Source of the DNA: Abyssalbus ytuae
Lineage (GTDB): Bacteria > Bacteroidota > Bacteroidia > Flavobacteriales > Flavobacteriaceae
Assembly: GCF_022807975.1 (NCBI RefSeq)
Contig: NZ_CP094358.1
Coordinates: 1,984,001 to 2,048,000, forward strand
DNA length: 64,000 bases
Reading direction: 5' to 3'
The position numbers were made by a program, and so were the translations under genes. Shown here piece by piece: positions 46,158-55,704 of the stretch (within the stretch, counting starts at the first letter, position 1; each line of letters opens with the position of its first letter). The notes beneath the pieces were generated by a model. The model saw only the letters and a list, made by a program, of their open reading frames with translations, ran no database searches and was not told the DNA's origin.

Positions 46158-48029
46158 TTATCTACCCATAAAAATAAGCATTACACTTATATCACTTGGA
46201 GACACACCACTTATCCTGGAAGCTTGGGATAGAGTTGTTGGTTTTATTTTTTTTAGTTTTTCCCTTGCCTCAAATGAAAGCGATTTTATTTTATTATAGT
46301 CAAAATTATTTGGTATTTTAATGTCCTCCAGCCTGTTTAGTTTATCAGCATTATTTTTTTCTTTTTCTATATAACCGGAATATTTTATTTCTATTTCTGT
46401 TTGTTCCAGTATTTCATCATCCAGGGAGTTTTCTAAAATATACTCATTAACACCATTAAAAGTTCTCATATGGTCTAATGTAACATTTGGACGTGAAAAC
46501 ACTTTGTACATTTTATCCGATTGTTTCATTGGTGCAGAATTTAATTCTGTTAGAACAGGGTTTGCTTCTTCCGGTTTGAGACTGGTTTCTTTAAAAAACT
46601 CAACAAAGGCTGATGATTTTTTTTGTTTTTCTTCCATTCTTTTTAATCTGTCTTCTTTAGCTAAACCTAACTCATATGACATAGGAGTAAGTCTAAGATC
46701 AGCATTATCCTGCCGGAGTAATGTTCTGTATTCAGCTCTGGATGTAAACATTCTATAAGGCTCTTCTGTTCCTTTTGTAATTAAGTCATCAATTAGGACT
46801 CCTATATAGGCTTCACTTCTTTTTAATATAAAAGGATTTCTTTCCTGAACTTTTAGGCTTGCATTAATACCAGCCATCAAGCCTTGTGAAGCAGCTTCTT
46901 CGTAACCTGTTGTGCCATTTATTTGACCTGCAAAAAACAACCCTCCAATTAGTTTGGTCTCTAAGGTATGTTTTAATTGTGTTGGCGGAAAATAATCGTA
47001 TTCAATAGCATAACCAGGTCTGAAGAATTTTACCTTTTCAAAGCCGGTTACTGATCGCAATGCTTTAAACTGTACATCTTCCGGAAGTGATGTAGAAAAA
47101 CCATTCACATAAACTTCGACTGTATTCCATCCTTCAGGTTCTACAAATATCTGATGTCTTTCTTTGTCAGCAAATCTGTTTATTTTATCTTCTATCGAAG
47201 GGCAATATCGTGGACCAATACTTTTTATTCTACCGTTAAACATGGGTGATCTGTCAAAACCTTCCCGAAGCAAATCATGAACCAGTTGACTGGTATATGT
47301 AATATGGCAGTCTTTTTGGACTTTTAAAGGAGAAGTTATATTAGAATAAGAAAATTTCTCAGGCTTTTCATCTCCAGGTTGTACAGTCATTTTTGAATAA
47401 TCTAATGATCTTCCATCCACTCTGGGAGGAGTTCCTGTTTTCATCCTTCCGGCTTCAAAACCTAATTCAATAAGATCTTCGGTTATTCCGGTTGCTGCTT
47501 TTTCCCCTGCTCTGCCCCCGCCAAACTGTTTTTCACCTATATGTATTAAACCATTTAAAAAAGTACCATTAGTAAGTATTACTGTTTTTGCATATATTTT
47601 AACACCAAGAGATGTTTTTACGCCTTTTATTTTTCCATTTTTAACGATTAATCCGGAAACCATTTCCTGGTAAAAATCTAAATTTCGGGTCTGCTCTAAC
47701 ATTAATCTCCATTCTTCTGCAAATCTCATTCTATCACTTTGAGCCCTTGGCGACCACATTGCAGGGCCTTTTGATTTGTTGAGCATTTTAAATTGAATAG
47801 CAGTTTTGTCGGTTACTATAGCACTGTAACCACCCAGAGCATCAATTTCCCTTACAATTTGTCCTTTGGCAATTCCGCCCATGGCTGGGTTACAAGACAT
47901 TTGAGCAATGTTTTGTAAATTCATTGTAATAAGCAAAGTACTTGAACCCATATTAGCAGCTGCAGCTGCAGCTTCAGAACCGGCATGACCCGCACCCACC
48001 ACAATAACATCATATTCCTTATCAAACAT
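46158..48029 (-). CDS. mnmG: tRNA uridine-5-carboxymethylaminomethyl modification enzyme MnmG
   Basis: With MnmE it installs the cmnm5 group on U34 of certain tRNAs, using FAD and methylenetetrahydrofolate. The 623 residues match the family. The FAD loop is GAGHAG (residues 12-17), then 'MSCNPAMGGIAKGQIVREIDALGG', 'GLIVKNGKIKGVKTSLG', 'GTPPRVDGRSLDYSKM', 'GPRYCPSIEDKI' and 'GQINGTTGYEEAASQGLMAGINA'. The C-terminal domain has 'SRAEYRTLLRQDNADLRLTP' and 'LSQASRISGVSPSDISVMLI'. It follows ybeY after 8 bases on the same strand and is flanked by two parS-like sites. Also known as gidA. Confidence 0.98.
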   Translation of the reverse strand: MFDKEYDVIVVGAGHAGSEAAAAAANMGSSTLLITMNLQNIAQMSCNPAMGGIAKGQIVREIDALGGYSAIVTDKTAIQFKMLNKSKGPAMWSPRAQSDRMRFAEEWRLMLEQTRNLDFYQEMVSGLIVKNGKIKGVKTSLGVKIYAKTVILTNGTFLNGLIHIGEKQFGGGRAGEKAATGITEDLIELGFEAGRMKTGTPPRVDGRSLDYSKMTVQPGDEKPEKFSYSNITSPLKVQKDCHITYTSQLVHDLLREGFDRSPMFNGRIKSIGPRYCPSIEDKINRFADKERHQIFVEPEGWNTVEVYVNGFSTSLPEDVQFKALRSVTGFEKVKFFRPGYAIEYDYFPPTQLKHTLETKLIGGLFFAGQINGTTGYEEAASQGLMAGINASLKVQERNPFILKRSEAYIGVLIDDLITKGTEEPYRMFTSRAEYRTLLRQDNADLRLTPMSYELGLAKEDRLKRMEEKQKKSSAFVEFFKETSLKPEEANPVLTELNSAPMKQSDKMYKVFSRPNVTLDHMRTFNGVNEYILENSLDDEILEQTEIEIKYSGYIEKEKNNADKLNRLEDIKIPNNFDYNKIKSLSFEAREKLKKIKPTTLSQASRISGVSPSDISVMLIFMGR

Positions 48030-48037
48030 AACCAGAT

Positions 48038-48460
48038 TTAATTTTGTTCCACGTGGAACATTTGTATTTTTTCTTCTTCTTTTTTTCTCATTACAAGAGC
48101 ATCTTCTTCGGTTTTATCTTTATAACCACAATAATGCAATATACCATGAATGATAACTCTTTTTAATTCTTCTTCAAAACTTACATTATAATCGTGGGCA
48201 TTATCCTTTACCCTTTCCACCGAAATAAATATGTCTCCGCTTATTCTGTTGTTTTCCGAATAATCAAAACTTATAATATCGGTTAAATCATCATGATTCA
48301 AATACTGAAGGTTTATTTTGTGTAAATATTCATCATCACAAAAAATATAATTTATTTCTCCTTCTATACAGTTTTCAGATATTATAACCCGGGATATCCA
48401 CCTGGAAAAAGCAGGCTCATTAATAAGTTCAAAAACAGTTTCGTAATTAAAGTTAATCAT
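48038..48460 (-). CDS. ybeY: Endoribonuclease YbeY (rRNA maturation)
   Basis: This metal-dependent RNase takes part in 16S rRNA 3'-end maturation and ribosome quality control. The 140 residues carry the UPF0054 core 'ISGDIFISVERV' and 'VIIHGILHYCGYKDKTEED'. In E. coli the metal site is three His (HGxLHLxGYDH); here the third position is Asp (HGILHYCGYKD). Its last codons (MFHVEQN) read through a perfect parS-like 16-mer. The gene overlaps the end of the DUF4175 gene by 8 bases, and mnmG follows after 8 bases. Confidence 0.95.
   Translation of the reverse strand: MINFNYETVFELINEPAFSRWISRVIISENCIEGEINYIFCDDEYLHKINLQYLNHDDLTDIISFDYSENNRISGDIFISVERVKDNAHDYNVSFEEELKRVIIHGILHYCGYKDKTEEDALVMRKKEEEKIQMFHVEQN
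48045..48060. promoter_or_regulatory. Perfect parS-like ParB-binding palindrome
   Basis: TGTTCCACGTGGAACA is a perfect 16-base palindrome and identical to a common bacterial parS sequence. It overlaps the 3' end of ybeY, whose last residues MFHVEQ are encoded by it, and lies 15 bases upstream of the mnmG start. Confidence 0.88.
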
Positions 48461-51400
48461 CGTTTTTAAAATACTCCTGTACTTTGCGTTTGTAAATTTG
48501 CCGCAAAGGTAATACTTGTCTGTTTAATATTTCAACCTGGTTAAAATATTGTTGAATATCAGGTGTAGTATTGTTTGTAGAATTGTTGTATTGTTGCTGA
48601 TTTGTTTTGCTTTCTCTTTCTTGTTTTTCTCCCTGTTCAAAAGAAGCCTCTTTAAGTTTTAATAATTGATGTTTTAAATTAGTCATTCGTTGCAGGGTTC
48701 TTTCATTAAAGCCATATTCGAGTAAATCATTTTCAATTTTCTCCATTTCTTTAACCAGTCTTTCAGCATTTCCAACTTCACCTCTTCCCTTTTTATCCTC
48801 AATTTGTTTTTCCAGCATTTGCCTTAAGAGTTGTTGCTGTTTGTAAATTTCATAAAGCTGTTCAGACATTTGTTCACTATTGTCACTACTTTCCTTCCCT
48901 TCCCCTTTTTCTTTTCCATTATTTTGATTTTTTTGCTTGCCCCCATCACTTTTAGAATCTCCTTCATTATTACCCTCCGATTGTTGCCCTTCTCCTTGTT
49001 GTTCTTCCGGTTTTTGCCCCTGACCTTGTTGCATGCCCTGCTGCATTAGTTGGTTTAATTCTTCCTGTGATTGAATGATATCCGGCAACTGAAAGTCTTG
49101 ACCGCCTCCACCTTGCCCGCTGCCTAAATTTTCCTGTAAATTATCTAAGGCATCACTTAAAAAGCTGGCAAGCTCATTAGCAGCAGTAAGTGCATATTGC
49201 TGACTGCCTACCCCCTGGTAAATTTGATTCTCAGCAAAATATTCTAAAGATTTATCTATGTTATAGAAAACATCGGTTATGTTTTTGTTTATATTTTCCG
49301 ATATTTCAGGCCTTCTTAAAGAAAGAGAAAATAAACTGTCGTCTACATGCTCAAAAAGTTCCCGGAGTTCATGTTGTTTCTTTAAATTTTTAGAGTAATT
49401 GGGGTTATTGTTATCTGCATTCTCAAATTTATTCATTAACTCTTCCTGGTCAAATGAATAAACAATAAGATTATCTAATATCTGTCTTAACATTTCAGCA
49501 TCTTCCATGATTGCTTGAGCACCACCCATTTGCATGTTTGATTTCATATTTTTACTCATTTGCCTCATTTTTTGTGCGGCACTTTTTTGATTTTGTCTGG
49601 CTTTTTGCTCACTTTCTTTTTTTTCTTCTTCTGAAGATTCCGGATTTTCTTTTTTGTCTAAATTTTCACTGGCCTGTTGTTGTTGTTCTTTTATTTTATT
49701 CTCGGAGTTCTTATCCTGTTTTATATCCATTGGTTTTTTAAGCTGTTCATTTTCATTTTGCAATTCGTCCATTTGCTTTTGTAAGTCTTCAAATGATTTA
49801 TTGAGTTCTTCCTGTTGTTGTTTGTTGTTTTCTTCTCCTTCCTTTTGTGACAATTCTTCTTGTTTTTTTGACAGTTCTTCTAAATCTGTTTGAATTTTTT
49901 CTGCTTTGGCTGACACATAATATCTTTTGGTGAGTTCCAGGATTTGTTCTAAACTACGTTGATTGTTTTGTTGTTGCTTTGCCAGTTCTTCAAGTTTTTT
50001 GGAGAGTTCTTCTTTTTTTAGCTTATCGGAAATTTCTTTCATTTGTTCCATAAGCTTTTCATTTTTTTCCATCTCTTTTTGCTGACGCTCCAATCTTTCT
50101 TTAAGCAATTTTTTGTATTCGTCGTCCTGCTCTTCTTCTTTTTGAAAATCTTCCAGGTTTTTTTGCAGCTGGTCATTGAATTTTTTCATCATTTGTTCCT
50201 GCTGCTGCTGTCTTTTAAGAAAATTTTCAAGCTTTCGTTTGTCATTAAAGCTTAGTTGTTCTTTTTCTTTATTGGTTCTGGAAATTTCTTCCAGTTCTTT
50301 TTTCCCCTTTTCTATTTTATCCAGAGATTTATTTAAATCCTGTATAGTTTCGCTTTGTTGTTGTAATTGTTGCTGTTCTAGCTCTGATTGTGTAAGTTTC
50401 CGGTAATTAAAAACGCCGGTTTTTGTAGATTTCCCTCTCCTTAGAGCATCATTGTCAAAAACTTCAAAATAAAAAGCATATTCCTCGCCCTCAATTAAAG
50501 ATAAATTTGAAGGGAAAGCATAGGTGAACTGATCAAAATTTGATTTATTTAGCTTTAACGAATGAATTTTTTTATCATTTTCGTTGCCAACAGGGTAGTA
50601 AACAAGTTGCAATTTGGACAAGCCATAATCGTCAGACACTTGTCCTAAAAAATAAATAACCAGGTTATTTATAGAATCCCTGGCCGATTTAACATCAATT
50701 TCAGGATATCCATCTCTAATTATACTTATTGAAAAGCCCAGGTTTTCGTAATTTTTTAAGTCATTATTGCTGGTACTAATATGATAATCTATACTATTAT
50801 ACAACCTTCTGGTAAGATTAAAATTATTGTTCTGTGCAGTAAATTCAAGGGTTGTATCTTTTTCTATAAACTCAACCTTACTTGTTTGCTTTGTGTTAAG
50901 TTTCCAGGTAATGGTAGTTCCTTCCGGTACAACAGCATTCCCCGTGTTTTTTAGTACTTCATTCCTTTTTTTTGTGTAATTGGGATAGTTAAGTAGCATT
51001 TCAAAATTTAAAAGGCCGGGAACTTTTATAACATTTAATTTGTAAGGTTTAGATTTAATATTGTTAGCTGAGATATAAAATTCTACTTCCTCTTTGGGTT
51101 GTGCAAATATATATTCAAAAAAGCCTTCCCCTTTATTTTGCAAATAATAGGTTTCGTCCCCAATATGAATAGTGGTCTCTTCAGGAATAACAGATCCTGC
51201 AGTATTTACTTCTAATTTAAAAGGTTGGTTTTCAATTGCATTCAGGTTATTGTTTATTATGAAAAATTGAAAAGGAGCTGGTGGTTCATAAGCAAGGTCG
51301 TAATTAACCACTCTTTTATAACTATCTGAAAACCAGTTAGTTTTATTAAAAATAACAGCTACTAGAATTATTATTAAAGGTATAACAGCATATTTTGCAT

Positions 51401-51854
51401 ATTTTAATGAATTTTTAAAATCGATAGCAAATTGAAAAGGAACAGGCTGTAACTCACCAGATTTTTGCTCAATACCGGCTAATAGTAGTTCTGATTGTTC
51501 TTTATTTTCGGATAATTGAAGTACATTAAGCAATTTGTCATTTACTTCCGGAAAATGATTACCTATTATTTGTGAGGCTTCTTTATAGCTGATGCCCTTT
51601 TGTAATTTAAATAATCTGGCTAACGGAATAACAATAAACTTTATAAATAAAGCTACTTCCACGATAATGAATAACCAAAAAAGAATACTTCTTCCCGTTT
51701 GGTTTAACCATAAAAAATGTTCCACGAGTAACGTGAACAGAAAATAAAGTAAACCAATGGAGAAAAAAAGGATAGCTCCTTTAAGCAATTCATTGGTATA
51801 ATATTTACGTATAAATTGTTCTAGCTTATGTTTTATTTGTTCAAAATGACTCAT
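48453..51854 (-). CDS. DUF4175 family membrane protein with large coiled-coil domain
   Basis: This 1133-residue protein has two N-terminal transmembrane helices (~22-45 and ~58-80) and a third at ~150-170. A periplasmic-type beta-rich region follows (~180-480, several Ig-like units, 'YEPPAPFQFFIINNNLNAIENQPFKLEVNTAGS'). Then comes a very long, highly charged Gln/Glu/Lys coiled coil (~490-800), a helical region (~800-960), and a Gly/Gln/Ser-rich linker before a last helical segment. It matches the DUF4175 proteins found in Bacteroidota, of unknown function. It is first of DUF4175-ybeY-mnmG, with an 8-base overlap to ybeY. The long coiled coil gives many false ORFs on the opposite strand. Confidence 0.85.
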   Translation of the reverse strand: MSHFEQIKHKLEQFIRKYYTNELLKGAILFFSIGLLYFLFTLLVEHFLWLNQTGRSILFWLFIIVEVALFIKFIVIPLARLFKLQKGISYKEASQIIGNHFPEVNDKLLNVLQLSENKEQSELLLAGIEQKSGELQPVPFQFAIDFKNSLKYAKYAVIPLIIILVAVIFNKTNWFSDSYKRVVNYDLAYEPPAPFQFFIINNNLNAIENQPFKLEVNTAGSVIPEETTIHIGDETYYLQNKGEGFFEYIFAQPKEEVEFYISANNIKSKPYKLNVIKVPGLLNFEMLLNYPNYTKKRNEVLKNTGNAVVPEGTTITWKLNTKQTSKVEFIEKDTTLEFTAQNNNFNLTRRLYNSIDYHISTSNNDLKNYENLGFSISIIRDGYPEIDVKSARDSINNLVIYFLGQVSDDYGLSKLQLVYYPVGNENDKKIHSLKLNKSNFDQFTYAFPSNLSLIEGEEYAFYFEVFDNDALRRGKSTKTGVFNYRKLTQSELEQQQLQQQSETIQDLNKSLDKIEKGKKELEEISRTNKEKEQLSFNDKRKLENFLKRQQQQEQMMKKFNDQLQKNLEDFQKEEEQDDEYKKLLKERLERQQKEMEKNEKLMEQMKEISDKLKKEELSKKLEELAKQQQNNQRSLEQILELTKRYYVSAKAEKIQTDLEELSKKQEELSQKEGEENNKQQQEELNKSFEDLQKQMDELQNENEQLKKPMDIKQDKNSENKIKEQQQQASENLDKKENPESSEEEKKESEQKARQNQKSAAQKMRQMSKNMKSNMQMGGAQAIMEDAEMLRQILDNLIVYSFDQEELMNKFENADNNNPNYSKNLKKQHELRELFEHVDDSLFSLSLRRPEISENINKNITDVFYNIDKSLEYFAENQIYQGVGSQQYALTAANELASFLSDALDNLQENLGSGQGGGGQDFQLPDIIQSQEELNQLMQQGMQQGQGQKPEEQQGEGQQSEGNNEGDSKSDGGKQKNQNNGKEKGEGKESSDNSEQMSEQLYEIYKQQQLLRQMLEKQIEDKKGRGEVGNAERLVKEMEKIENDLLEYGFNERTLQRMTNLKHQLLKLKEASFEQGEKQERESKTNQQQYNNSTNNTTPDIQQYFNQVEILNRQVLPLRQIYKRKVQEYFKNDD

Positions 51855-52063
51855 ATAAACCTTTGTAACCTATAAAAATACAATTTTCTTTGTCAATACA
51901 GTTTTTTTAATTTTATAACCTAATGTTAAATAAGTTATTTAAAATATTGTTTAGATTAGTATGATATGCAACCTCTCCGGTTGAATTCGTACCTGTTAAA
52001 CCTGTTTTAAACATATTCGTTTTTAAAGCACAAATCATTCCCTTTATTTTCTTTTTCAAATAG

Positions 52064-52071
52064 TATCTTTG
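52064..52071 (+). promoter_or_regulatory. Bacteroidota-type -7 promoter element for gltX
   Basis: TATCTTTG fits TAnnTTTG and ends 14 bases before the gltX ATG, implying a very short leader. No clear -33 TTG was found. Confidence 0.6.
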
Positions 52072-52085
52072 CCAAAAAAAGAAAA

Positions 52086-53624
52086 ATGGGTAAAAAAGTA
52101 AGAGTTCGTTTTGCTCCCAGTCCTACAGGACCACTTCATATAGGAGGAGTACGCACAGCGTTATTTAATTATTTGTTTGCAAAAAAACATGGAGGTAAAT
52201 TTTTATTAAGAATTGAAGATACCGACCAAAACCGTTATGTTGAAGGAGCCGAACAATATATTATAAACTCTTTAAACTGGTTAAAAACACCTTTTGATGA
52301 AGGCCCGGGCAAAGACGGAGGTTATGGCCCTTACAGGCAAAGTGAGCGTAAAAGTATTTATAAAAAATATGCAGAAGAACTTATAAACAACGGGTGGGCT
52401 TATTATGCTTTTGATACTTCCGAAGAGCTTGATTTTCACAGGAAAAATCATGAAGAAAAAGGAAAAACTTTTATTTATAACTGGCATAACCGTTTAAAGC
52501 TGAAAAATTCATTGTCTTTGACTCCCGAAGAAGTGAAAGCAAAAATTGAAGCAGGAGAAGCATACGTAGTAAGGTTTAAATGCCCCCAGCACGAAGTTTT
52601 GAAATTAAATGATATTATAAGAGGAGAAATTACCATTGACACTAATATTTTAGACGATAAAGTTTTATTTAAAAGTGATGGGATGCCAACCTATCACCTT
52701 GCAAATATTGTAGATGATCATTTAATGGAAATAAGCCACGTAATACGGGGGGAAGAGTGGTTGCCATCACTGGCACTGCATGTTTTACTTTACCGTGCTT
52801 TTAACTGGGAAACACCTGAATTTGCCCATTTACCACTTATTTTAAAACCAACTGGTAAAGGAAAATTAAGTAAACGCGATGGTGATAAACTGGGTTTTCC
52901 GGTATTTCCTATGGAATGGAAGGACAGTGGCGGGAATGTTTCACGTGGATACAAAGAAGACGGATACTTTGATGAAGCTGTAGTTAACTTTCTGGCTTTA
53001 TTAGGATGGAACCCCGGAACAGAGCAGGAAATATTCACCTTGCAGGAATTAGTAAATGCTTTTGAACTTGAACGGGTTAATAAGTCCGGGGCACGATTTG
53101 ATCCTGAAAAAATAAAATGGTTCAATCATCATTACTTGCAACTAAAAGATGATAAAGAATTAGCTGATGATTTTTCAAAGTTTATAAATAGCAACAATGA
53201 AATTGATTTGAACCGGATACCGGAAAATAAACTTAATAAAGATTATCTGGCGAATGTTGTAAAACTTATAAAAGAGCGTGCTACGTTTGTATCGGATTTT
53301 TGGGAACTTGGCTCCTTCTTTTTTATGGTTCCGGAAAAGTATGATGAAAAAGCAGCTAAAAAACAATGGAAAGAGGGCACTCCGGCTATTATGGAAGAAC
53401 TTATAGGTTTATTAGAGGCGGTTGACGATTTTTCTTCATCAAATACCGAGGCTGTAGTTAAACAATGGATAGCCGACAAAGGCCTTGGGTTTGGGCAAGT
53501 AATGCCACCGTTACGTCTCACTTTGGTGGGCGAAATGAAAGGGCCTCATGTATTTGATATTCTCTCTCAAATAGGCAAAGCAGAAACTATTAACAGAATT
53601 AAAAAGGCAATAAACACTTTATAA
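52086..53624 (+). CDS. gltX: Glutamyl-tRNA synthetase
   Basis: This class I synthetase charges tRNA-Glu. The 512 residues are slightly longer than the usual ~470-500. The HIGH-type motif is 'SPTGPLHIGGVRTALFN' (HIGG at 17-20) and the KMSKS-type motif 'GKLSKRDGD' (~258-266). 'DTDQNRYVEGAEQYIINSLNWLKTPFDEGP' and 'YHLANIVDDHLMEISHVIRGEEWLPS' are family signatures. An insertion near residues 278-295 is typical of Bacteroidota GluRS. With glnS at 6409 both synthetases are present. A palindromic terminator follows. Confidence 0.97.
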   Translation: MGKKVRVRFAPSPTGPLHIGGVRTALFNYLFAKKHGGKFLLRIEDTDQNRYVEGAEQYIINSLNWLKTPFDEGPGKDGGYGPYRQSERKSIYKKYAEELINNGWAYYAFDTSEELDFHRKNHEEKGKTFIYNWHNRLKLKNSLSLTPEEVKAKIEAGEAYVVRFKCPQHEVLKLNDIIRGEITIDTNILDDKVLFKSDGMPTYHLANIVDDHLMEISHVIRGEEWLPSLALHVLLYRAFNWETPEFAHLPLILKPTGKGKLSKRDGDKLGFPVFPMEWKDSGGNVSRGYKEDGYFDEAVVNFLALLGWNPGTEQEIFTLQELVNAFELERVNKSGARFDPEKIKWFNHHYLQLKDDKELADDFSKFINSNNEIDLNRIPENKLNKDYLANVVKLIKERATFVSDFWELGSFFFMVPEKYDEKAAKKQWKEGTPAIMEELIGLLEAVDDFSSSNTEAVVKQWIADKGLGFGQVMPPLRLTLVGEMKGPHVFDILSQIGKAETINRIKKAINTL

Positions 53625-53633
53625 AGTGATTTT

Positions 53634-53675
53634 TATATGTTGTCATTACATTTACGCAAGTAATGACAACATATA
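53634..53675. terminator. 16-bp-stem hairpin between convergent genes, likely bidirectional terminator
   Basis: Perfect 16-bp stem (53634-53649 with 53660-53675; TATATGTTGTCATTAC) and a 10-base loop, placed exactly between the gltX stop and the stop of the convergent gene. The outer stem is A/T-rich. Confidence 0.7.
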
Positions 53676-53677
53676 CT

Positions 53678-54358
53678 TTAATTCATTTGTTCTTTTCCAA
53701 ACTCGGTTAACGGTCTGGCTCTTAACTTTTCAATAAGTGTATAGTACATATCTTTAGGAAGCCCGCAGGCTATAAGGTATTCTTTCATGAGGTTTTCCTC
53801 TTCTTTTTCAATTTTTCCGTCAGCTAAAAGCACTACAGCTGCCTGTGCCAGTAAATTTATAAGCGATTCGGATGATAATTTGTTTCTTGCATCATTTAAT
53901 AAAGAAAACACCTGGTTATCTTTATTCCCATAATTTTTAACCTTAGTGAAAGTTTCGTTTAAAACGGTTTCGAACTGTGGAAACTTAGCCATATTATCCA
54001 TAATTTCACGCTCTTCTTCAGGCGCAAATTCTCCATCAATTATAGACATATGAGTCATGGTGGCAATTAAAGCAATGGCATATACACGTTGAGCTTCCTG
54101 TTGCTCTTTTTCCATATCTTCTTTAGAGTGCTGTAAAACCGACTTAACATTTTCATTATAAGCACCAGAGCATTTATCACATTCGTAAAACCGATCTATA
54201 ACATCTAAAGGAATAACGGGAATAAAAAACAGGGTAAACCACCGCCGGTACAATTTGCTTACTAAATTTCCCTGTTGGCAGTTGGGGCAGGAATTGTATA
54301 AAGTATCTCCTTCTTTAACAGTGTGTTTCAGGCCACGGGTACCAAAAATAATAAACAT
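53678..54358 (-). CDS. Zinc-ribbon and TerB-like domain protein
   Basis: This 226-residue protein has an N-terminal zinc ribbon (CPNC near residues 24-27 and CDKC near 60-63), with a hydrophobic stretch between them ('LFFIPVIPLDVIDRF'). The C-terminal TerB-like helical domain (~90-215) shows the duplicated acidic motif 'MSIIDGEFAPEEEREIM' and 'LLADGKIEKEEENLM'. TerB domains bind Ca2+ through such motifs and occur in tellurite/stress systems, but no other ter genes are here. The function is unknown. Confidence 0.82.
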   Translation of the reverse strand: MFIIFGTRGLKHTVKEGDTLYNSCPNCQQGNLVSKLYRRWFTLFFIPVIPLDVIDRFYECDKCSGAYNENVKSVLQHSKEDMEKEQQEAQRVYAIALIATMTHMSIIDGEFAPEEEREIMDNMAKFPQFETVLNETFTKVKNYGNKDNQVFSLLNDARNKLSSESLINLLAQAAVVLLADGKIEKEEENLMKEYLIACGLPKDMYYTLIEKLRARPLTEFGKEQMN

Positions 54359-54435
54359 AGCATATGGGGTTTTGTTATATGTAAATATAACATAAAAAAT
54401 TATAAGACCTTGTCAGATGTGTGTTAAGGAATTTT

Positions 54436-55593
54436 TTAAAATTTTAAGCATACAGGTTTTGACACTTCGGCCTGGTTTCCGGTATAAGTTAATAAACCCG
54501 TATCGGGATTTATAGTAAAAACTGTAATATTGTTAGTGTTTTGATTGGCTACCAGTAAAAACTTCTCATCCGGCGACAATGTAAAGTTACGGGGCCAATC
54601 ACCTTGTACCGGCTCATTGCCTATTCTTTCCAGCATTCCATTGTCGTTTACTTTAAAAACAGCGATACTGTTATGCCCTCTGTTGGATGCATATAAAAAT
54701 TTACCGTTAGAAGTTATATGAATATCGGCGCAGGCATTATTGCCGGTATAATCATCGGGTAAGGTACTTTTTTTGTCTATACGTTCAAAAATTCCGGTTT
54801 GATTATTAACCCTGGCAGAAACCACTGATCCTGACAACTCATTAATTATGAAAACTATCTCTTTAGAAGGATGAAAAACAAAGTGGCGTGGTCCGTCTCC
54901 CTTATCAAGGTCTAACGCAGTTTGCATGCCTCCCGGGTTTCCGTTTTCATCTATAGGGTAGGATATTATTTTATCTATTCCAAGATCGGCAATGTATATA
55001 AATTTTCCATCTTCACTAAATTTTGAACAATGAGCATGAGCACTTTCCTGGTTAGGCAAAACCGGTCCGTTACCTTCATGTTTTTTGTTTTGGGGTGAAG
55101 GTAAAATTTGCCCGTTTTGATCAATTTTATAGATCACTACATTTCCTGAAGTATAGTTGGCAACAGCAAGCATATTTTCTTCTTTGTTCAATTCAACAAA
55201 GCATGGGTGTGCACCATCGGCCGGTTGTTGACTTACAGGTTCGAGCAGGGTATGGTCATTATTCCATTTAAAGGAAGAAACCTGGCCGGGATTGCTCTCA
55301 TTTACAGCATAGACATATTCTTGGTTTTTACTGATATCAAGGTAGGAAGGACTTACTGTTTCCGCCACCAGCCCTTTATTTTCAAGGGTACCGTTTACCG
55401 GATTAAAAAACAGTTTATAAATGCCCTTACTCATACTATCGGTATAAGTACCTGCCAGCAGTTCGATATTTTCAGTTTTTTGAGGTTTTTCAACCATAGT
55501 CTCCGGTTGTTTAGTATCTTTTTTTTGTTGCTTACAACTTAATAAAGAAAAGAAAAGAAACACAATGGCCAGTAATTTAATACGGATTTTCAT
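54436..55593 (-). CDS. Lactonase-family beta-propeller lipoprotein (6-phosphogluconolactonase-like)
   Basis: This 385-residue protein has signal peptide and lipobox 'FLFFSLLSC' (Cys 20), followed by a Lys/Gln-rich linker. The rest is a seven-bladed propeller of the YbhE/muconate-lactonase family: 'LLAGTYTDSMSKGIYKLFFNP', 'AHAHCSKFSEDGKFIYIADLG', 'GPRHFVFHPS', 'LYASNRGHNSIAVFKV' and 'WPRNFTLSPDEKFLLVANQNTNNITVF'. The family hydrolyses 6-phosphogluconolactone in the cytosol; an exported, lipid-anchored form more likely acts on external sugar lactones (inference). No operon partner. Confidence 0.9.
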   Translation of the reverse strand: MKIRIKLLAIVFLFFSLLSCKQQKKDTKQPETMVEKPQKTENIELLAGTYTDSMSKGIYKLFFNPVNGTLENKGLVAETVSPSYLDISKNQEYVYAVNESNPGQVSSFKWNNDHTLLEPVSQQPADGAHPCFVELNKEENMLAVANYTSGNVVIYKIDQNGQILPSPQNKKHEGNGPVLPNQESAHAHCSKFSEDGKFIYIADLGIDKIISYPIDENGNPGGMQTALDLDKGDGPRHFVFHPSKEIVFIINELSGSVVSARVNNQTGIFERIDKKSTLPDDYTGNNACADIHITSNGKFLYASNRGHNSIAVFKVNDNGMLERIGNEPVQGDWPRNFTLSPDEKFLLVANQNTNNITVFTINPDTGLLTYTGNQAEVSKPVCLKF

Positions 55594-55704
55594 AAGTTTT
55601 GGTTAGTTATTTTGTAATGCAAGATACAAATAGAATTTATAAAGAGAGATTAATTTTTTTTATGAATGGATGTTCCAAAGCTTTAAATAAAGGGAAAACA
55701 TACC

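Noticed and set aside
49511-50406. Several plus-strand ORFs rich in Phe, Cys, Ser and Leu
   Set aside because: They are mirror frames of the Gln/Glu/Lys coiled coil of the DUF4175 gene, caused by its biased codons.
51718-51733. Third parS site in the DUF4175 gene
   Set aside because: Three mismatches, including two in the inner half of the palindrome, so it is too weak to list as a feature.
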